Below, piece after piece: positions 17,087 through 25,478 of a stretch of DNA of 27,520 bases. Both the position numbers and the translations under genes were made by a program. The stretch is from Bacteroidales bacterium UBA3143 (GTDB lineage: Bacteria; Bacteroidota; Bacteroidia; Bacteroidales; Dysgonomonadaceae), in assembly GCA_002364735.1 (NCBI GenBank), contig DEZB01000057.1, positions 1 through 27,520 on the forward strand. The letters run 5' to 3'. The notes under the pieces are model-generated. The model was not told the origin of the DNA, searched no databases, and worked only from the letters and a program-made list of their open reading frames with translations. How positions within the stretch are numbered: position 1 is the stretch's first letter; each line of letters opens with the position of its first letter.

Positions 17087-17827
17087 ATGTTAAGTATAAA
17101 AAAACTACATGCCCGCGTAGAAGGCAAAGAAATTCTCAAAGGTATCAATATAGAAGTTAAAGCAGGAGAAATCCATGCTGTTATGGGTCCTAACGGATCT
17201 GGGAAAAGTACACTGGCATCCGTTTTAGCGGGTAATCCAAAATTTGAAATAACCCGAGGAAGCATATCTTTTCTGGGAAAAGATGTTTTGGATATGGAAC
17301 CAGAAGATAGGGCTCGTGAAGGCATTTTTCTAAGTTTTCAATATCCAATTGAAATACCAGGTGTAAGCATGGTCAACTTTATGCGAGCAGCTGTTAATGA
17401 GAAACGTAAGTATGATGGCTTAGACCCCATAGCTGCTGGCGATTTTTTGAAGCTAATGCGTGACAAACGTGAAATGCTTGGAATGGACAAACAATTGGTG
17501 AGCCGTTCTGTAAACGAAGGTTTCTCGGGAGGTGAAAAGAAGCGTAACGAAATTTTCCAGATGGCTATGTTGAGTCCTAAACTTTCGATATTAGACGAAA
17601 CAGATTCGGGATTGGACATTGATGCACTCCGCATTGTAGCAGCAGGCGTTAATAAACTACGCTCACCAGAGAATGCAACAATTCTTATTACTCACTACCA
17701 ACGATTGCTTGAATACATAAAACCCGATTTTGTACATGTACTTCACGATGGTAAAATTGTGAAAAGTGCTGGTCCAGAATTAGCTTTAGAACTTGAAGAA
17801 AGAGGATATGATTGGTTAGCCGAATAA
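17087..17827 (+). CDS. sufC: Fe-S cluster assembly ATPase SufC
   Basis: ABC-type ATPase of the SufBCD scaffold that assembles Fe-S clusters in the cytoplasm. Counting from the ATG at 17087 the product is 246 residues, the usual length. It shows Walker A GPNGSGKS at 34-41, Q-loop SFQYP near 83-87, signature SGGEKKRNE at 147-155, Walker B SILDETDSGLD from 167 (Asp170, Glu171) and H-loop His203. I chose this ATG because a frame extended to a TTG at 17003 would add 28 residues that overlap the mlaF terminator hairpin and match nothing in the family. sufD follows after 97 bp containing a hairpin. sufB, usually the gene before sufC, is absent here. Confidence 0.96.
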   Translation: MLSIKKLHARVEGKEILKGINIEVKAGEIHAVMGPNGSGKSTLASVLAGNPKFEITRGSISFLGKDVLDMEPEDRAREGIFLSFQYPIEIPGVSMVNFMRAAVNEKRKYDGLDPIAAGDFLKLMRDKREMLGMDKQLVSRSVNEGFSGGEKKRNEIFQMAMLSPKLSILDETDSGLDIDALRIVAAGVNKLRSPENATILITHYQRLLEYIKPDFVHVLHDGKIVKSAGPELALELEERGYDWLAE

Positions 17828-17875
17828 ACAAATTCGACCTTAACCGATGATATTGATTTAAAACTCATTAAAAAA

Positions 17876-17905
17876 GCAATTTACCTGATCTCTTTCAGGT
17901 AATGC
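17876..17905. promoter_or_regulatory. Hairpin in the sufC-sufD gap
   Basis: TTACCTGA (17881-17888) and TCAGGTAA (17895-17902) form a perfect 8-bp stem with a 6-nt loop, extendable by GCA/TGC past a 2-nt bulge. There is no T-run, so it may be an mRNA processing or stability element rather than a terminator. Confidence 0.4.
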
Positions 17906-17924
17906 ATACTTACATATAAATATA

Positions 17925-19265
17925 ATGATTGAACAACAATATATAGATTTATTTCAGCAATACAGAACTGAAATAGACGATAACTCTATAGAAACGCTCA
18001 ATGAGCAGCGTGCTGCTGCTTTCGAAGCTTTTCAAAAGATTGGCTTTCCTACATCAAAAATAGAAGAATATAAACACTCTGATGTGTCACAGGCGTTTAA
18101 ATCAGATTTAGGTTTAAATGTTCTCAATCTTCCCATTCCTGTTAATCCGTACGACACCTTCAAATGTGATGTGCCTAATTTAGAAACAAATTTGCACTTT
18201 GTTACCAACGATAGGTATTATGACAATAACAACCAGGTGGAAGGATTACCCAAAGGTGTATATGCAGGAGGCATGAGAGAATTTGAAAAACAATATCCAG
18301 CTGTTTTTAAAGAACACTACGGAAATGCAGCCGACTATTCAGATAGTGGATTAGTGGCATACAATACAATGTTTGCTCCAGATGGTTTTGTGCTGTATGT
18401 ACCCAAAGGAGTCATAGTTGAAAAGCCGATTCAACTTATTAATTTACTTAGTGGAGGAGTTGACTCAAGTGTTAACAGACGCATACTCATTATCATTGAG
18501 CAAGGTGCAAAAGCTAAAGTATTGGTTTGCGATCACACAATAGACGATGTTGAATTCGTGGTGACGCAAGTTACAGAAATATTTGCAGCACGAGATGCAC
18601 AATTAGATTTTTATGAGTTAGAAGAAAACTCAGAGAAAGTAACTCGTTTGTCTTCTTTGTTTACCGCACAACAAACAAACTCAAACGTTGTGACAAGCGC
18701 TATAACTTTGCACAATGGATATACACGTAACAACTTTAGTTTCAGATTATTGGGCGAACATGCTCATGCTACTATTGGTGGGCTTTCTATAAACGATAAG
18801 GAGCAGCATGTCGATAATTATGCTTTTTTAGACCACCTCGTACCGAATTGCACCAGCAATGAGTTGTTTAAATACGTTTTGAAAGAGAGAGCAACTGGAG
18901 TGTTCTGTGGAAAGATTTTAGTTGAAAAGGATGCTCAAAAAACTTTGGCATATCAAACCAATCGAAACTTAATCGTATCGCCAGATGCTAAGATGTTTGC
19001 AAAGCCACAGCTTGAAATATATGCAGACGATGTGAAGTGTTCTCACGGACTAACTACAGGTCATCTTGATGATGAGGCCATGTTTTATCTGCAAGCAAGA
19101 GGGATATCGAAGAATGAAGCTCAGATGCTTCTAATGGTTGCATTCACTAAAGATGTACTTGATTTAATAAATATTGAAACGTTGAAGGAAAGATTAGAAT
19201 ATCTTATCGACAAACGATTCAGGGGTGAGCTAATGCGATGTGGTAATTGTGCCGTTTGTAAATAA
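17925..19265 (+). CDS. sufD: Fe-S cluster assembly protein SufD
   Basis: Scaffold component that pairs with SufB and is bound by SufC during Fe-S cluster assembly. The 446-residue product has an N-terminal helical region (about 1-110) with the IEEYKHSDV motif near 46-54. The beta-helical SufBD core follows (about 130-420), and the conserved KCSHGLTTGHLDDEAMFYLQ segment lies near 366-385. It resembles SufD rather than SufB, lacking SufB's length and cysteine pattern. The chain ends with a C-x2-C-x2-C sequence (Cys439, Cys442, Cys445), which I cannot place among known SufD functional residues. sufS begins 20 bp downstream, so the two are surely co-transcribed. Confidence 0.95.
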   Translation: MIEQQYIDLFQQYRTEIDDNSIETLNEQRAAAFEAFQKIGFPTSKIEEYKHSDVSQAFKSDLGLNVLNLPIPVNPYDTFKCDVPNLETNLHFVTNDRYYDNNNQVEGLPKGVYAGGMREFEKQYPAVFKEHYGNAADYSDSGLVAYNTMFAPDGFVLYVPKGVIVEKPIQLINLLSGGVDSSVNRRILIIIEQGAKAKVLVCDHTIDDVEFVVTQVTEIFAARDAQLDFYELEENSEKVTRLSSLFTAQQTNSNVVTSAITLHNGYTRNNFSFRLLGEHAHATIGGLSINDKEQHVDNYAFLDHLVPNCTSNELFKYVLKERATGVFCGKILVEKDAQKTLAYQTNRNLIVSPDAKMFAKPQLEIYADDVKCSHGLTTGHLDDEAMFYLQARGISKNEAQMLLMVAFTKDVLDLINIETLKERLEYLIDKRFRGELMRCGNCAVCK

Positions 19266-19285
19266 ATGATAGATAACAACCCAAT

Positions 19286-20500
19286 ATGATTGATATAAGT
19301 AAAATAAGAAGTGACTTTCCCATACTTTCACGCAAGGTTTATGGTAAACCGTTGGTTTATCTTGACAATGCAGCTACTACACAAAAGCCTAAATGTGTAG
19401 TTGATAAGATTGAGAAAATGTACTTCACGCTTAATGCTAATATTCATAGAGGGGTTCATTATTTGAGTCAACAAGCTACCGAAGCACATGAAGCAGCACG
19501 CATTACAATACAGAAGTTTATAGGAGCCAAATCTTCTAATGAAATTATCTTTACACGTGGCACAACTGAGTCAATCAATTTAGTTGCATCTACTTATTGT
19601 AGAGAATTTTGCAAACCTAATGATGAAATTATTGTTTCAGCTATGGAACATCACTCCAACATTGTTCCATGGCAGCTACAAGAAGATATTACAGGTGTTA
19701 AACTCCAAGTTATTCCCATTAATGATCGCCAGGAACTGATTGTTGAAGAGTTTAAGAAAAAAATCAACGTCCGTACAAAGCTTGTTTCTATCACGCATGT
19801 TTCTAATGCTTTAGGCACCTTGAATGATGTGAATGAAATCATTAAGATAGCGCATGCTCATGGCATTCCTGTTTTGATAGATGCTGCACAATCGGTGCAA
19901 CACATGCCCATTGATGTGCAAAAGATGGATTGTGACTTCTTAGTATTTTCTGGTCATAAAGCTTATGGTCCTACTGGCATGGGTGTGCTATATGGTAAAG
20001 AAGAGTGGTTGAACAAGCTACCTCCCTATCATGGTGGTGGAGAGATGATTTCAAGTGTTTCGTTTGAAAAAACAACTTTCAATGAACTCCCCTTTAAGTT
20101 TGAAGCAGGAACGCCAGATTTTGTTGGTTCATCGGCATTAGCTACAGCATTAGACTATATATCAAATATTGGGTTAGATAACATTGCTCGTTACGAGCAG
20201 GAGTTGCTTGAATATGCTACAGAGCAGTTACTCACTATTGATGGACTTAAGATATACGGAACTTCACCTCACAAAAATAGTGTTGTCTCCTTTCTAATAA
20301 ATGATATTCATCATTACGATATGGGGATGATGTTAGATAAAATGGGTATAGCAGTAAGAACAGGACATCATTGTGCTCAACCTCTTATGGATATTATGAA
20401 AGTAGAAGGAACAGTGAGGGCATCGTTTTCATTTTACAATACCAAAGAAGAAGTCGATTCTTTGGTTGCTGGAATAAAGCGAGTTGTGTCTATGTTTTAA
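19286..20500 (+). CDS. sufS: Cysteine desulfurase SufS
   Basis: PLP-dependent enzyme that converts cysteine to alanine and passes the persulfide sulfur into Fe-S assembly. The 404-residue product has fold-type I features: YLDNAATTQKP at 25-35, the His123 region (MEHHSN), and PLP Lys225 in SGHKAYGPTGMG. The persulfide-forming Cys363 sits in RTGHHCAQP with Arg358. The short active-site loop around Cys363 and overall length place it in group II (SufS/CsdA), not IscS. A SufE/SufU partner gene is not present beside it. It ends the sufC-sufD-sufS cluster. Confidence 0.96.
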   Translation: MIDISKIRSDFPILSRKVYGKPLVYLDNAATTQKPKCVVDKIEKMYFTLNANIHRGVHYLSQQATEAHEAARITIQKFIGAKSSNEIIFTRGTTESINLVASTYCREFCKPNDEIIVSAMEHHSNIVPWQLQEDITGVKLQVIPINDRQELIVEEFKKKINVRTKLVSITHVSNALGTLNDVNEIIKIAHAHGIPVLIDAAQSVQHMPIDVQKMDCDFLVFSGHKAYGPTGMGVLYGKEEWLNKLPPYHGGGEMISSVSFEKTTFNELPFKFEAGTPDFVGSSALATALDYISNIGLDNIARYEQELLEYATEQLLTIDGLKIYGTSPHKNSVVSFLINDIHHYDMGMMLDKMGIAVRTGHHCAQPLMDIMKVEGTVRASFSFYNTKEEVDSLVAGIKRVVSMF

Positions 20501-20525
20501 TTCATAGTTCCTCTTTATACTTCTC

Positions 20526-20568
20526 GTGCATTTTAAACCAATTGTTTAGAATTAGAAATAAAATGCAC
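20526..20568 (+). terminator. Inverted repeat after sufS
   Basis: GTGCATTTTA (20526-20535) and TAAAATGCAC (20559-20568) are perfect 10-bp arms around a 23-nt loop, 26 bp past sufS. A short CCTTTT follows. It probably closes the suf transcript, though the loop is long for a classical terminator. Confidence 0.42.
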
Positions 20569-20920
20569 CCTTTTAAATTAACACAATTATTTGCAATTGA
20601 TTGTTAATTTACTGACAAACCTTTTTCAAAACATTTTTCATGTCTACAAAATGTTTCAAACAGTTGAAAATCGCAAACACCACGGTGAAAATGTTTTCAA
20701 ACACATTATTTTCGTTTTGCAGCCCTTATTTGCTCCATTTATGCTTTAAAAATCCAATCCCCGGACTTGAATTCTCTTTTCATCAGTTGAATTTTCAATT
20801 ATAAACTCCTTTTTTCTTTTTTACGGTGTTTTTTTTCCAAATTTGCTCAAAAAAGTGTCATTTTAAGCGATTCAGAACATTTTCAACGCAGTGTTTTCAA
20901 TTTTCATTGTATGAACGTTC

Positions 20921-20938
20921 AATCCACCACGGTGGATT
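20921..20938. promoter_or_regulatory. Palindromic site upstream of the hybrid regulator
   Basis: AATCCACC (20921-20928) and GGTGGATT (20931-20938) are perfect arms around a central AC. Its core CACCACGGTG also occurs at 20678-20687, 247 bp upstream. The GC-rich core stands out in an AT-rich region and resembles an operator for a dimeric regulator. Confidence 0.4.
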
Positions 20939-21125
20939 TGATTTATAACTGATTTACCTCGCATCTTCGAGTGAACTGTAAAAAAACAGCATCTTTTATT
21001 TTCAAATTGATACTTGTTCGATTTGAATGAATTTGAATGTCCAATAATTCTCCCTCTATAGATGCGAAAGTCTTTAAAACAATCGAGCGCTCTTCATGTT
21101 ATAAGTTTTAAATAACCTTTAGAAT

Positions 21126-23948
21126 ATGAAAAGTGTTCTATTTCTATACGCTCAAATGCTTAAATTAAAATACAGCTATATCAATCTCATTTTTTTAGTT
21201 GCAACACAAATCCTTTTTTCGTGCAATTATAAAAACAGCTATTTTTCGGAAGAAATGCTTTCGAGACATTTAGAAGCTGAAAAATTTGATAGTCTTGCGG
21301 CACAAGTGAAAGATTTGAATAACAGAGGAACTAAAGCCCGAAATGAAGGTGCTTATAAAGAGGCTTTAAATTTACATTTTGAAGCATTGAACATTGCGGA
21401 AATGGGCAAAGACACTACTGGACAGATATACGCATTAAATAATATTGGAACTGACCTGAGACGAACCTACTCCAATATGGAAGCATCTTCCTACCATTTT
21501 CTTGCTCTTGAACTATCCTCATCAAAAGAAGAGTATTTAAAGAGTAGGGCTGTGGCAATGAATGGACTGGGGAATATTTTCCTGGCTTTAAAAAAACCAC
21601 AACAGGCAAGAAGTTACTTTCGTCAAGCATTAGCTATAGAAGAACAAGGTCAAAGTAATTTGGGTGCTGCTATCAACTATGCCAACATAGCAGAAAGCTA
21701 TGATATGAGCAACGATTTAGACAGTGCGCTTTTCTATTATGAGCAATCGTTGGCACAAAACAAGATAATCAGTTCAGATATTGGAGAGGCTATATGTAAT
21801 AGAGCAATGGGTTTGATTTATTTTAAAAAAGGCGATAGAGATTTAGCTGTTCAATTACTTAGAGAGGCTTATTCTCTTATGGAAGATTCGAAAGATGCTT
21901 TTCATAAACTTGAAGTACAAATTTCGCTTGCTGAAACTCTTATAACTCTTGCTAAAACAGAAGAAGCGGAATCGCATGTAACCGAAATAATGTCCTTGGC
22001 CAATCAAATAGATTCATATGACTATCAGCAAAGGGGCTATGAGCTGTTGGCTCAACTGAAAGAAAAACAAGCGCTTTATCGTCCTGCTTATGAAGCAAAA
22101 GAGATGGCATTTAAGTACCGTGATAGCGTAATGGCGCAGAATAGCGAAGTGCGCATTCTTGAGCTGGAGAACAGGTATAAAGGAAAAGAAGCCTCACAAC
22201 AAATACAGCTATTGACAACTGAAAAAGCTTTGACGGAAAAAAATAAAACAGATCAACAGCGCATTTTCTTTTTGCTAATTCTGCTCTTGTCAGGATCAAT
22301 TGGCTTTTTGTACTATCGATACCACAATGGTTTAAAACTAAGTAGAGAGTTAGAGGATATCAACAAAATAAAATCAAGGTTTTTTGGAAATGTATCTCAC
22401 GAATTTCGAACGCCACTTACACTGATAAAAGGTCCATTAGAAAATCTGCTTGACACTGATTTGTCTCCTGCTTTAAGAAAAGATCTAACCATGATGCTTC
22501 GCAATTCGGAGCGACTATTGTTTTTGGTGGATCAATTATTAAGTCTATCAAAAGTAGATTCAGGTATATTTAAGATAAATCCCCAGCAAGCAAATTTATC
22601 ATCAGCACTAAAAGGTATTTCAAGTTTCTTCGTCCATTTTGCTAATAACAAGTCAATAAACTACAACATCGATATAGAAGATAGCGGTGAAAGCTGGATT
22701 GATTTGCATATCGTTGAGATTATTGTAACCAACTTATTGTCAAACGCTTTGAAATTCACTGAGACAAATGGGAATATCTATTTTATAGGTCAGAAAAAGG
22801 CAGATTCCTATGTTGTTAAAGTATCCAACTCTGGTAAACAACTTAGTAGTGAACAACTTTCTAAACTATTTGAAAGATACTATACAGAAGGACCATCGCA
22901 TTATAGTAGTTCAGGCATTGGTCTTTCATTAGTGAAAGAGCTTTGTGCGCTTTATGATGCAAAACTTTCTGTGTCATACAACAATAAGAATGATATTGAG
23001 TTTACGGTTGTTTTTCCTCCTTTACAAAAAAGCGAAGAACAAGTTAACGTTGATCGTGATAAGGCTTTAGATTTAGCAAACGTTGATCGGTATCAACTTG
23101 CATCAGAAACAATGAATAAAGATGTATCCTCAAATGAAGAGATGGAAGATCAAGAAATAGACACCTACAATGTGACAAATATACCTCAACTACTTGTTGT
23201 TGAGGATAACGATGACTTGAGAAAATATGTAGTAGATTGCTTTAAAGATGCGTATCACATAATTGAGGCAAAAGATGGAGAGGCAGGTATAGCAATGGCT
23301 CTTGAGCAAATACCCGATGTAATTATATCGGACATTATGATGCCTAATGTAGATGGTTTAAAATTATGCAACACCCTTAAAGGTGATACATTAACCAATC
23401 ATATACCCATTATTTTATTAACGGCTTTGAATGAAGAAAAAGACTTGATTGCTGGACTAACAAATAGAGCTGATGATTACGTAGTGAAGCCATTTGGAGC
23501 TAAAATATTAAAACATAAAGTGGATAACTTAATTAATGTTCGCAATGTGCTGAGTCAAAAATATCGCAACGAGATTTTGATAAAGCCATTTGATCTATTG
23601 ATTGATGGTCATGAATATAGCTTTGCTAAAACCTTGAAACATGTTATAGAAAACGAAATAACGAACCCTAACTTTGGTGTAGATGAGTTTTGTAAAGTTG
23701 CGGCTATGAGTAGAGCACAACTCTACCGTAAACTAAAAGCTACCGTTGGTATGTCTGTGTCAGAGTTTATACGTGTCCACCGGGTTAAGTTGGCCTCCGA
23801 GTTCTTAAAGAACAAAAACCTTAATGTAACTGATGTTTGTTTTGCCTCCGGATTCAGTGATGCTTCCTATTTTTCAAAATCATTCAAAGATGTTTTTAAA
23901 GTTCCACCTGCTCAATACCGAAAACAATTGCAAGAGAATGAAAGCTAA
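21126..23948 (+). CDS. TPR-containing hybrid histidine kinase / AraC response regulator
   Basis: One-polypeptide two-component system of the Bacteroidota kind, without the usual beta-propeller sensor. The 940-residue product starts with a hydrophobic segment ending in a lipobox-like LFSC (Cys33; Met11 is an alternative start giving a tighter signal peptide). TPR repeats follow (about 55-330), then a coiled segment and a membrane helix near 380-399. The HisKA domain has FFGNVSHEFRTP with phosphoacceptor His425. The HATPase domain has an N-box with Asn540 and a GIGLS lid at 597-601, but the G1 box reads VSNSGKQL (566-573) in place of DxGxG. The receiver has acidic pocket 693-697, phosphoacceptor Asp736 and Lys788. 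A C-terminal AraC-type HTH pair (about 838-935) binds DNA. The ligand is unknown. Confidence 0.93.
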   Translation: MKSVLFLYAQMLKLKYSYINLIFLVATQILFSCNYKNSYFSEEMLSRHLEAEKFDSLAAQVKDLNNRGTKARNEGAYKEALNLHFEALNIAEMGKDTTGQIYALNNIGTDLRRTYSNMEASSYHFLALELSSSKEEYLKSRAVAMNGLGNIFLALKKPQQARSYFRQALAIEEQGQSNLGAAINYANIAESYDMSNDLDSALFYYEQSLAQNKIISSDIGEAICNRAMGLIYFKKGDRDLAVQLLREAYSLMEDSKDAFHKLEVQISLAETLITLAKTEEAESHVTEIMSLANQIDSYDYQQRGYELLAQLKEKQALYRPAYEAKEMAFKYRDSVMAQNSEVRILELENRYKGKEASQQIQLLTTEKALTEKNKTDQQRIFFLLILLLSGSIGFLYYRYHNGLKLSRELEDINKIKSRFFGNVSHEFRTPLTLIKGPLENLLDTDLSPALRKDLTMMLRNSERLLFLVDQLLSLSKVDSGIFKINPQQANLSSALKGISSFFVHFANNKSINYNIDIEDSGESWIDLHIVEIIVTNLLSNALKFTETNGNIYFIGQKKADSYVVKVSNSGKQLSSEQLSKLFERYYTEGPSHYSSSGIGLSLVKELCALYDAKLSVSYNNKNDIEFTVVFPPLQKSEEQVNVDRDKALDLANVDRYQLASETMNKDVSSNEEMEDQEIDTYNVTNIPQLLVVEDNDDLRKYVVDCFKDAYHIIEAKDGEAGIAMALEQIPDVIISDIMMPNVDGLKLCNTLKGDTLTNHIPIILLTALNEEKDLIAGLTNRADDYVVKPFGAKILKHKVDNLINVRNVLSQKYRNEILIKPFDLLIDGHEYSFAKTLKHVIENEITNPNFGVDEFCKVAAMSRAQLYRKLKATVGMSVSEFIRVHRVKLASEFLKNKNLNVTDVCFASGFSDASYFSKSFKDVFKVPPAQYRKQLQENES

Positions 23949-24071
23949 TTTAAAATTGTAATACTGTGACGTTTATTTGTTTTATCATCATTCCTTCATC
24001 CAAATCCCCTACATAATATTATACTACAACTTTTTGAGAAAATAGACATAGTAGATATTTGATTCTGATTG

Positions 24072-24079
24072 TAGATTTG
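24072..24079 (+). promoter_or_regulatory. Putative -7 element for the lipoprotein/Yip1 pair
   Basis: TAGATTTG matches TAnnTTTG and lies 43 bp before the ATG at 24123. No -33 element appears at the normal spacing. The rest of 23949-24122 shows no terminator. Confidence 0.4.
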
Positions 24080-24122
24080 TTGGCATAGAGAATAAATGAT
24101 ATAACAATTAAAACTATCAATC

Positions 24123-24611
24123 ATGAATATCAGTATTTTTAGCCTTACGCTAACAATTATAACTTTTAGCCTTTTCTCATTTTCTTGTGCTGACAATCCT
24201 AAAAAGACTGTTGCAGATGGTAAACTTGGAAGGTTAGATGTTGAAATACCACCTTCTCTTATTGATAAGCCAGAGGTAGTTGCCTATATCCACGATATGA
24301 ATCAAATTGCGGATGAGTACGCTATTTTAATAGACCAAGTATTAACAGATATGGGAGGATTTAAAAATGTTGATGCCGATAATTTGGGCATGATGGATAA
24401 GTTAAAACTTATGAAAGTTACTGCTGAAGTGGGTTTCAAGTCTATTGATATCATGTCTAAATGGGGAGATTATCATAACAAGCGAAACCTTTTCTTAGAA
24501 GACCTTACCAATGATGAGGCAGTTGCTTTAGAATCTGTTCTTAAACGATTTGAAGAACGCATGCAACAAATTGAGAAGAAACATACTAAATTTTTTAAAG
24601 CAGAATCATAA
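24123..24611 (+). CDS. Small predicted lipoprotein of unknown function
   Basis: A 162-residue protein I do not recognise. It opens with a signal peptide (hydrophobic core 4-20) ending in the lipobox FSFSC, so Cys22 is probably lipidated. The mature chain starts ADNPKK, then is mostly alpha-helical and charged, with predicted helices near 50-75, 88-112 and 130-157. The last helix (RFEERMQQIEKKHTKFF) could form a coiled coil. No cysteine remains after the lipobox and no catalytic motif is visible. It lies 31 bp upstream of a Yip1-family gene, which suggests a shared envelope role, and directly follows the hybrid regulator gene. Confidence 0.75.
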   Translation: MNISIFSLTLTIITFSLFSFSCADNPKKTVADGKLGRLDVEIPPSLIDKPEVVAYIHDMNQIADEYAILIDQVLTDMGGFKNVDADNLGMMDKLKLMKVTAEVGFKSIDIMSKWGDYHNKRNLFLEDLTNDEAVALESVLKRFEERMQQIEKKHTKFFKAES

Positions 24612-24642
24612 TACCATTTTGTAAAAATAAAAGATATTAATC

Positions 24643-25242
24643 ATGAAAAGTATTATAAACACAGCAAAACAATTTATCGTAAATCCTAAGTTAGAGTGGG
24701 AGGTAGCAAAAGAAAACACAAACACTGCTCAGCAACATGTTATGACTTATGTGCTTCCTTTGGCACTTATCTCAGCCGTTGCAATCTTTATAGGTGTTGG
24801 TCTTATAGGATATCAAATTTTAGGTTATAGGGTACAATCAATTAGTGGAGGCTTAGCACAAGCTGTCATGTCACTGGTGTCAATTGTCATTGGCGTCTAT
24901 TTATCAGGTTTTGTAATCCATAAGTTAGCACCCACTTTTAATACAACTGTTAGCCTTGATAAAGCAGTTAAGTTAGTTGGTTTTTCTTACACAGCAATAT
25001 TATTAGCGGGCATACTCAACATCTTTCCACCGTTGGCATTCTTCACATTCTTGGGTGGGCTTTACAGTCTATATATTCTGTACATTGGCTTTAAACCCAT
25101 GACAAATGTTTCTGAAGAAAAATCAATGAGCTATTTTTTAGTGAGTTTGCTTGTGATTATCGCAGTATATGTGGTTATTGGAATGATTCTCACAGCAATT
25201 ATTGGCGTTTTAGGTTTCACTGCCTTTGGAGGTTTCATGTAA
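24643..25242 (+). CDS. Yip1-family integral membrane protein
   Basis: A 199-residue polytopic membrane protein of the YIP1 family; bacterial members have no established biochemical role. The soluble N terminus contains the family-typical FIVNPKLEWEVAKEN (11-25). Five hydrophobic segments follow, near 34-56, 70-92, 108-128, 131-150 and 163-187, with the conserved glycine/proline-rich region NIFPPLAFFTFLGGLYSLYI between 126 and 145. It shares a probable transcript with the upstream lipoprotein gene (31-bp gap). A folded, terminator-bearing segment follows its stop codon. Confidence 0.85.
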   Translation: MKSIINTAKQFIVNPKLEWEVAKENTNTAQQHVMTYVLPLALISAVAIFIGVGLIGYQILGYRVQSISGGLAQAVMSLVSIVIGVYLSGFVIHKLAPTFNTTVSLDKAVKLVGFSYTAILLAGILNIFPPLAFFTFLGGLYSLYILYIGFKPMTNVSEEKSMSYFLVSLLVIIAVYVVIGMILTAIIGVLGFTAFGGFM

Positions 25243-25261
25243 AAACACTTTTTTTAATTTT

Positions 25262-25384
25262 CTGTTTAAATTCTACTTTAGACAAAACAGGCTGAAAGTA
25301 AGTCCTCGATTCATAATAAAAGGACTGAAGTGTGTTAGCCTGTTTGAATCCAAGCAAGATTTATTTCTTGATTGGATTTTTTTT
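25262..25384 (+). ncRNA. Candidate structured RNA or elaborate 3' UTR
   Basis: An outer stem AAACAGGCT (25285-25293) with AGCCTGTTT (25337-25345) encloses an inner stem AGTCCT (25301-25306) with AGGACT (25321-25326). The AAACAG part can alternatively pair with CTGTTT at 25262-25267, so two exclusive folds exist. A strong terminator hairpin with T8 follows at once. It may be a small RNA, a regulatory element or only the 3' UTR of the Yip1-family gene; I match it to no known RNA family. No separate promoter was found. Confidence 0.33.
25347..25384 (+). terminator. Rho-independent terminator before the DUF1080 gene
   Basis: AATCCAAGCAAGA (25347-25359) pairs with TCTTGATTGGATT (25366-25378) with one internal G/A mismatch, followed by a run of eight T to 25384. 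Confidence 0.78.
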
Positions 25385-25426
25385 AATAATACTGCACCAT
25401 TTGAGATTGTTAATGTGGTCAGTAAA

Positions 25427-25459
25427 TTTGTAATTAATCATGTAAAAACTCTATATTTG
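25427..25459 (+). promoter_or_regulatory. Bacteroidota-type promoter for the DUF1080 gene
   Basis: TTTG (25427-25430), a 21-bp spacer and TATATTTG (25452-25459) match both halves of the Bacteroidota consensus; this is the best promoter in the window. The predicted start near 25466 gives a leader of about 55 nt to the ATG at 25522. Confidence 0.6.
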
Positions 25460-25478
25460 TTTTCATCATATAGGTGTC

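Larger units (their letters stand above)
20501..21125. other. 625-bp gene-free, repeat-rich region
   Basis: No credible open frame lies here on either strand. The stretch is AT-rich and holds an inverted repeat after sufS (20526-20568), a 9-bp-stem hairpin at 20629-20656, and a near-palindrome TGAAAA-TG-TTTTCA (20686-20699). CACCACGGTG occurs twice (20678-20687 and 20925-20934). TTTTCAA occurs six times (20623, 20694, 20792, 20880, 20894 and 20999) and once inverted (20664). A tandem ATTTGAATG pair lies near 21021-21039. No TAnnTTTG promoter match was found for the following regulator gene. Confidence 0.6.
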
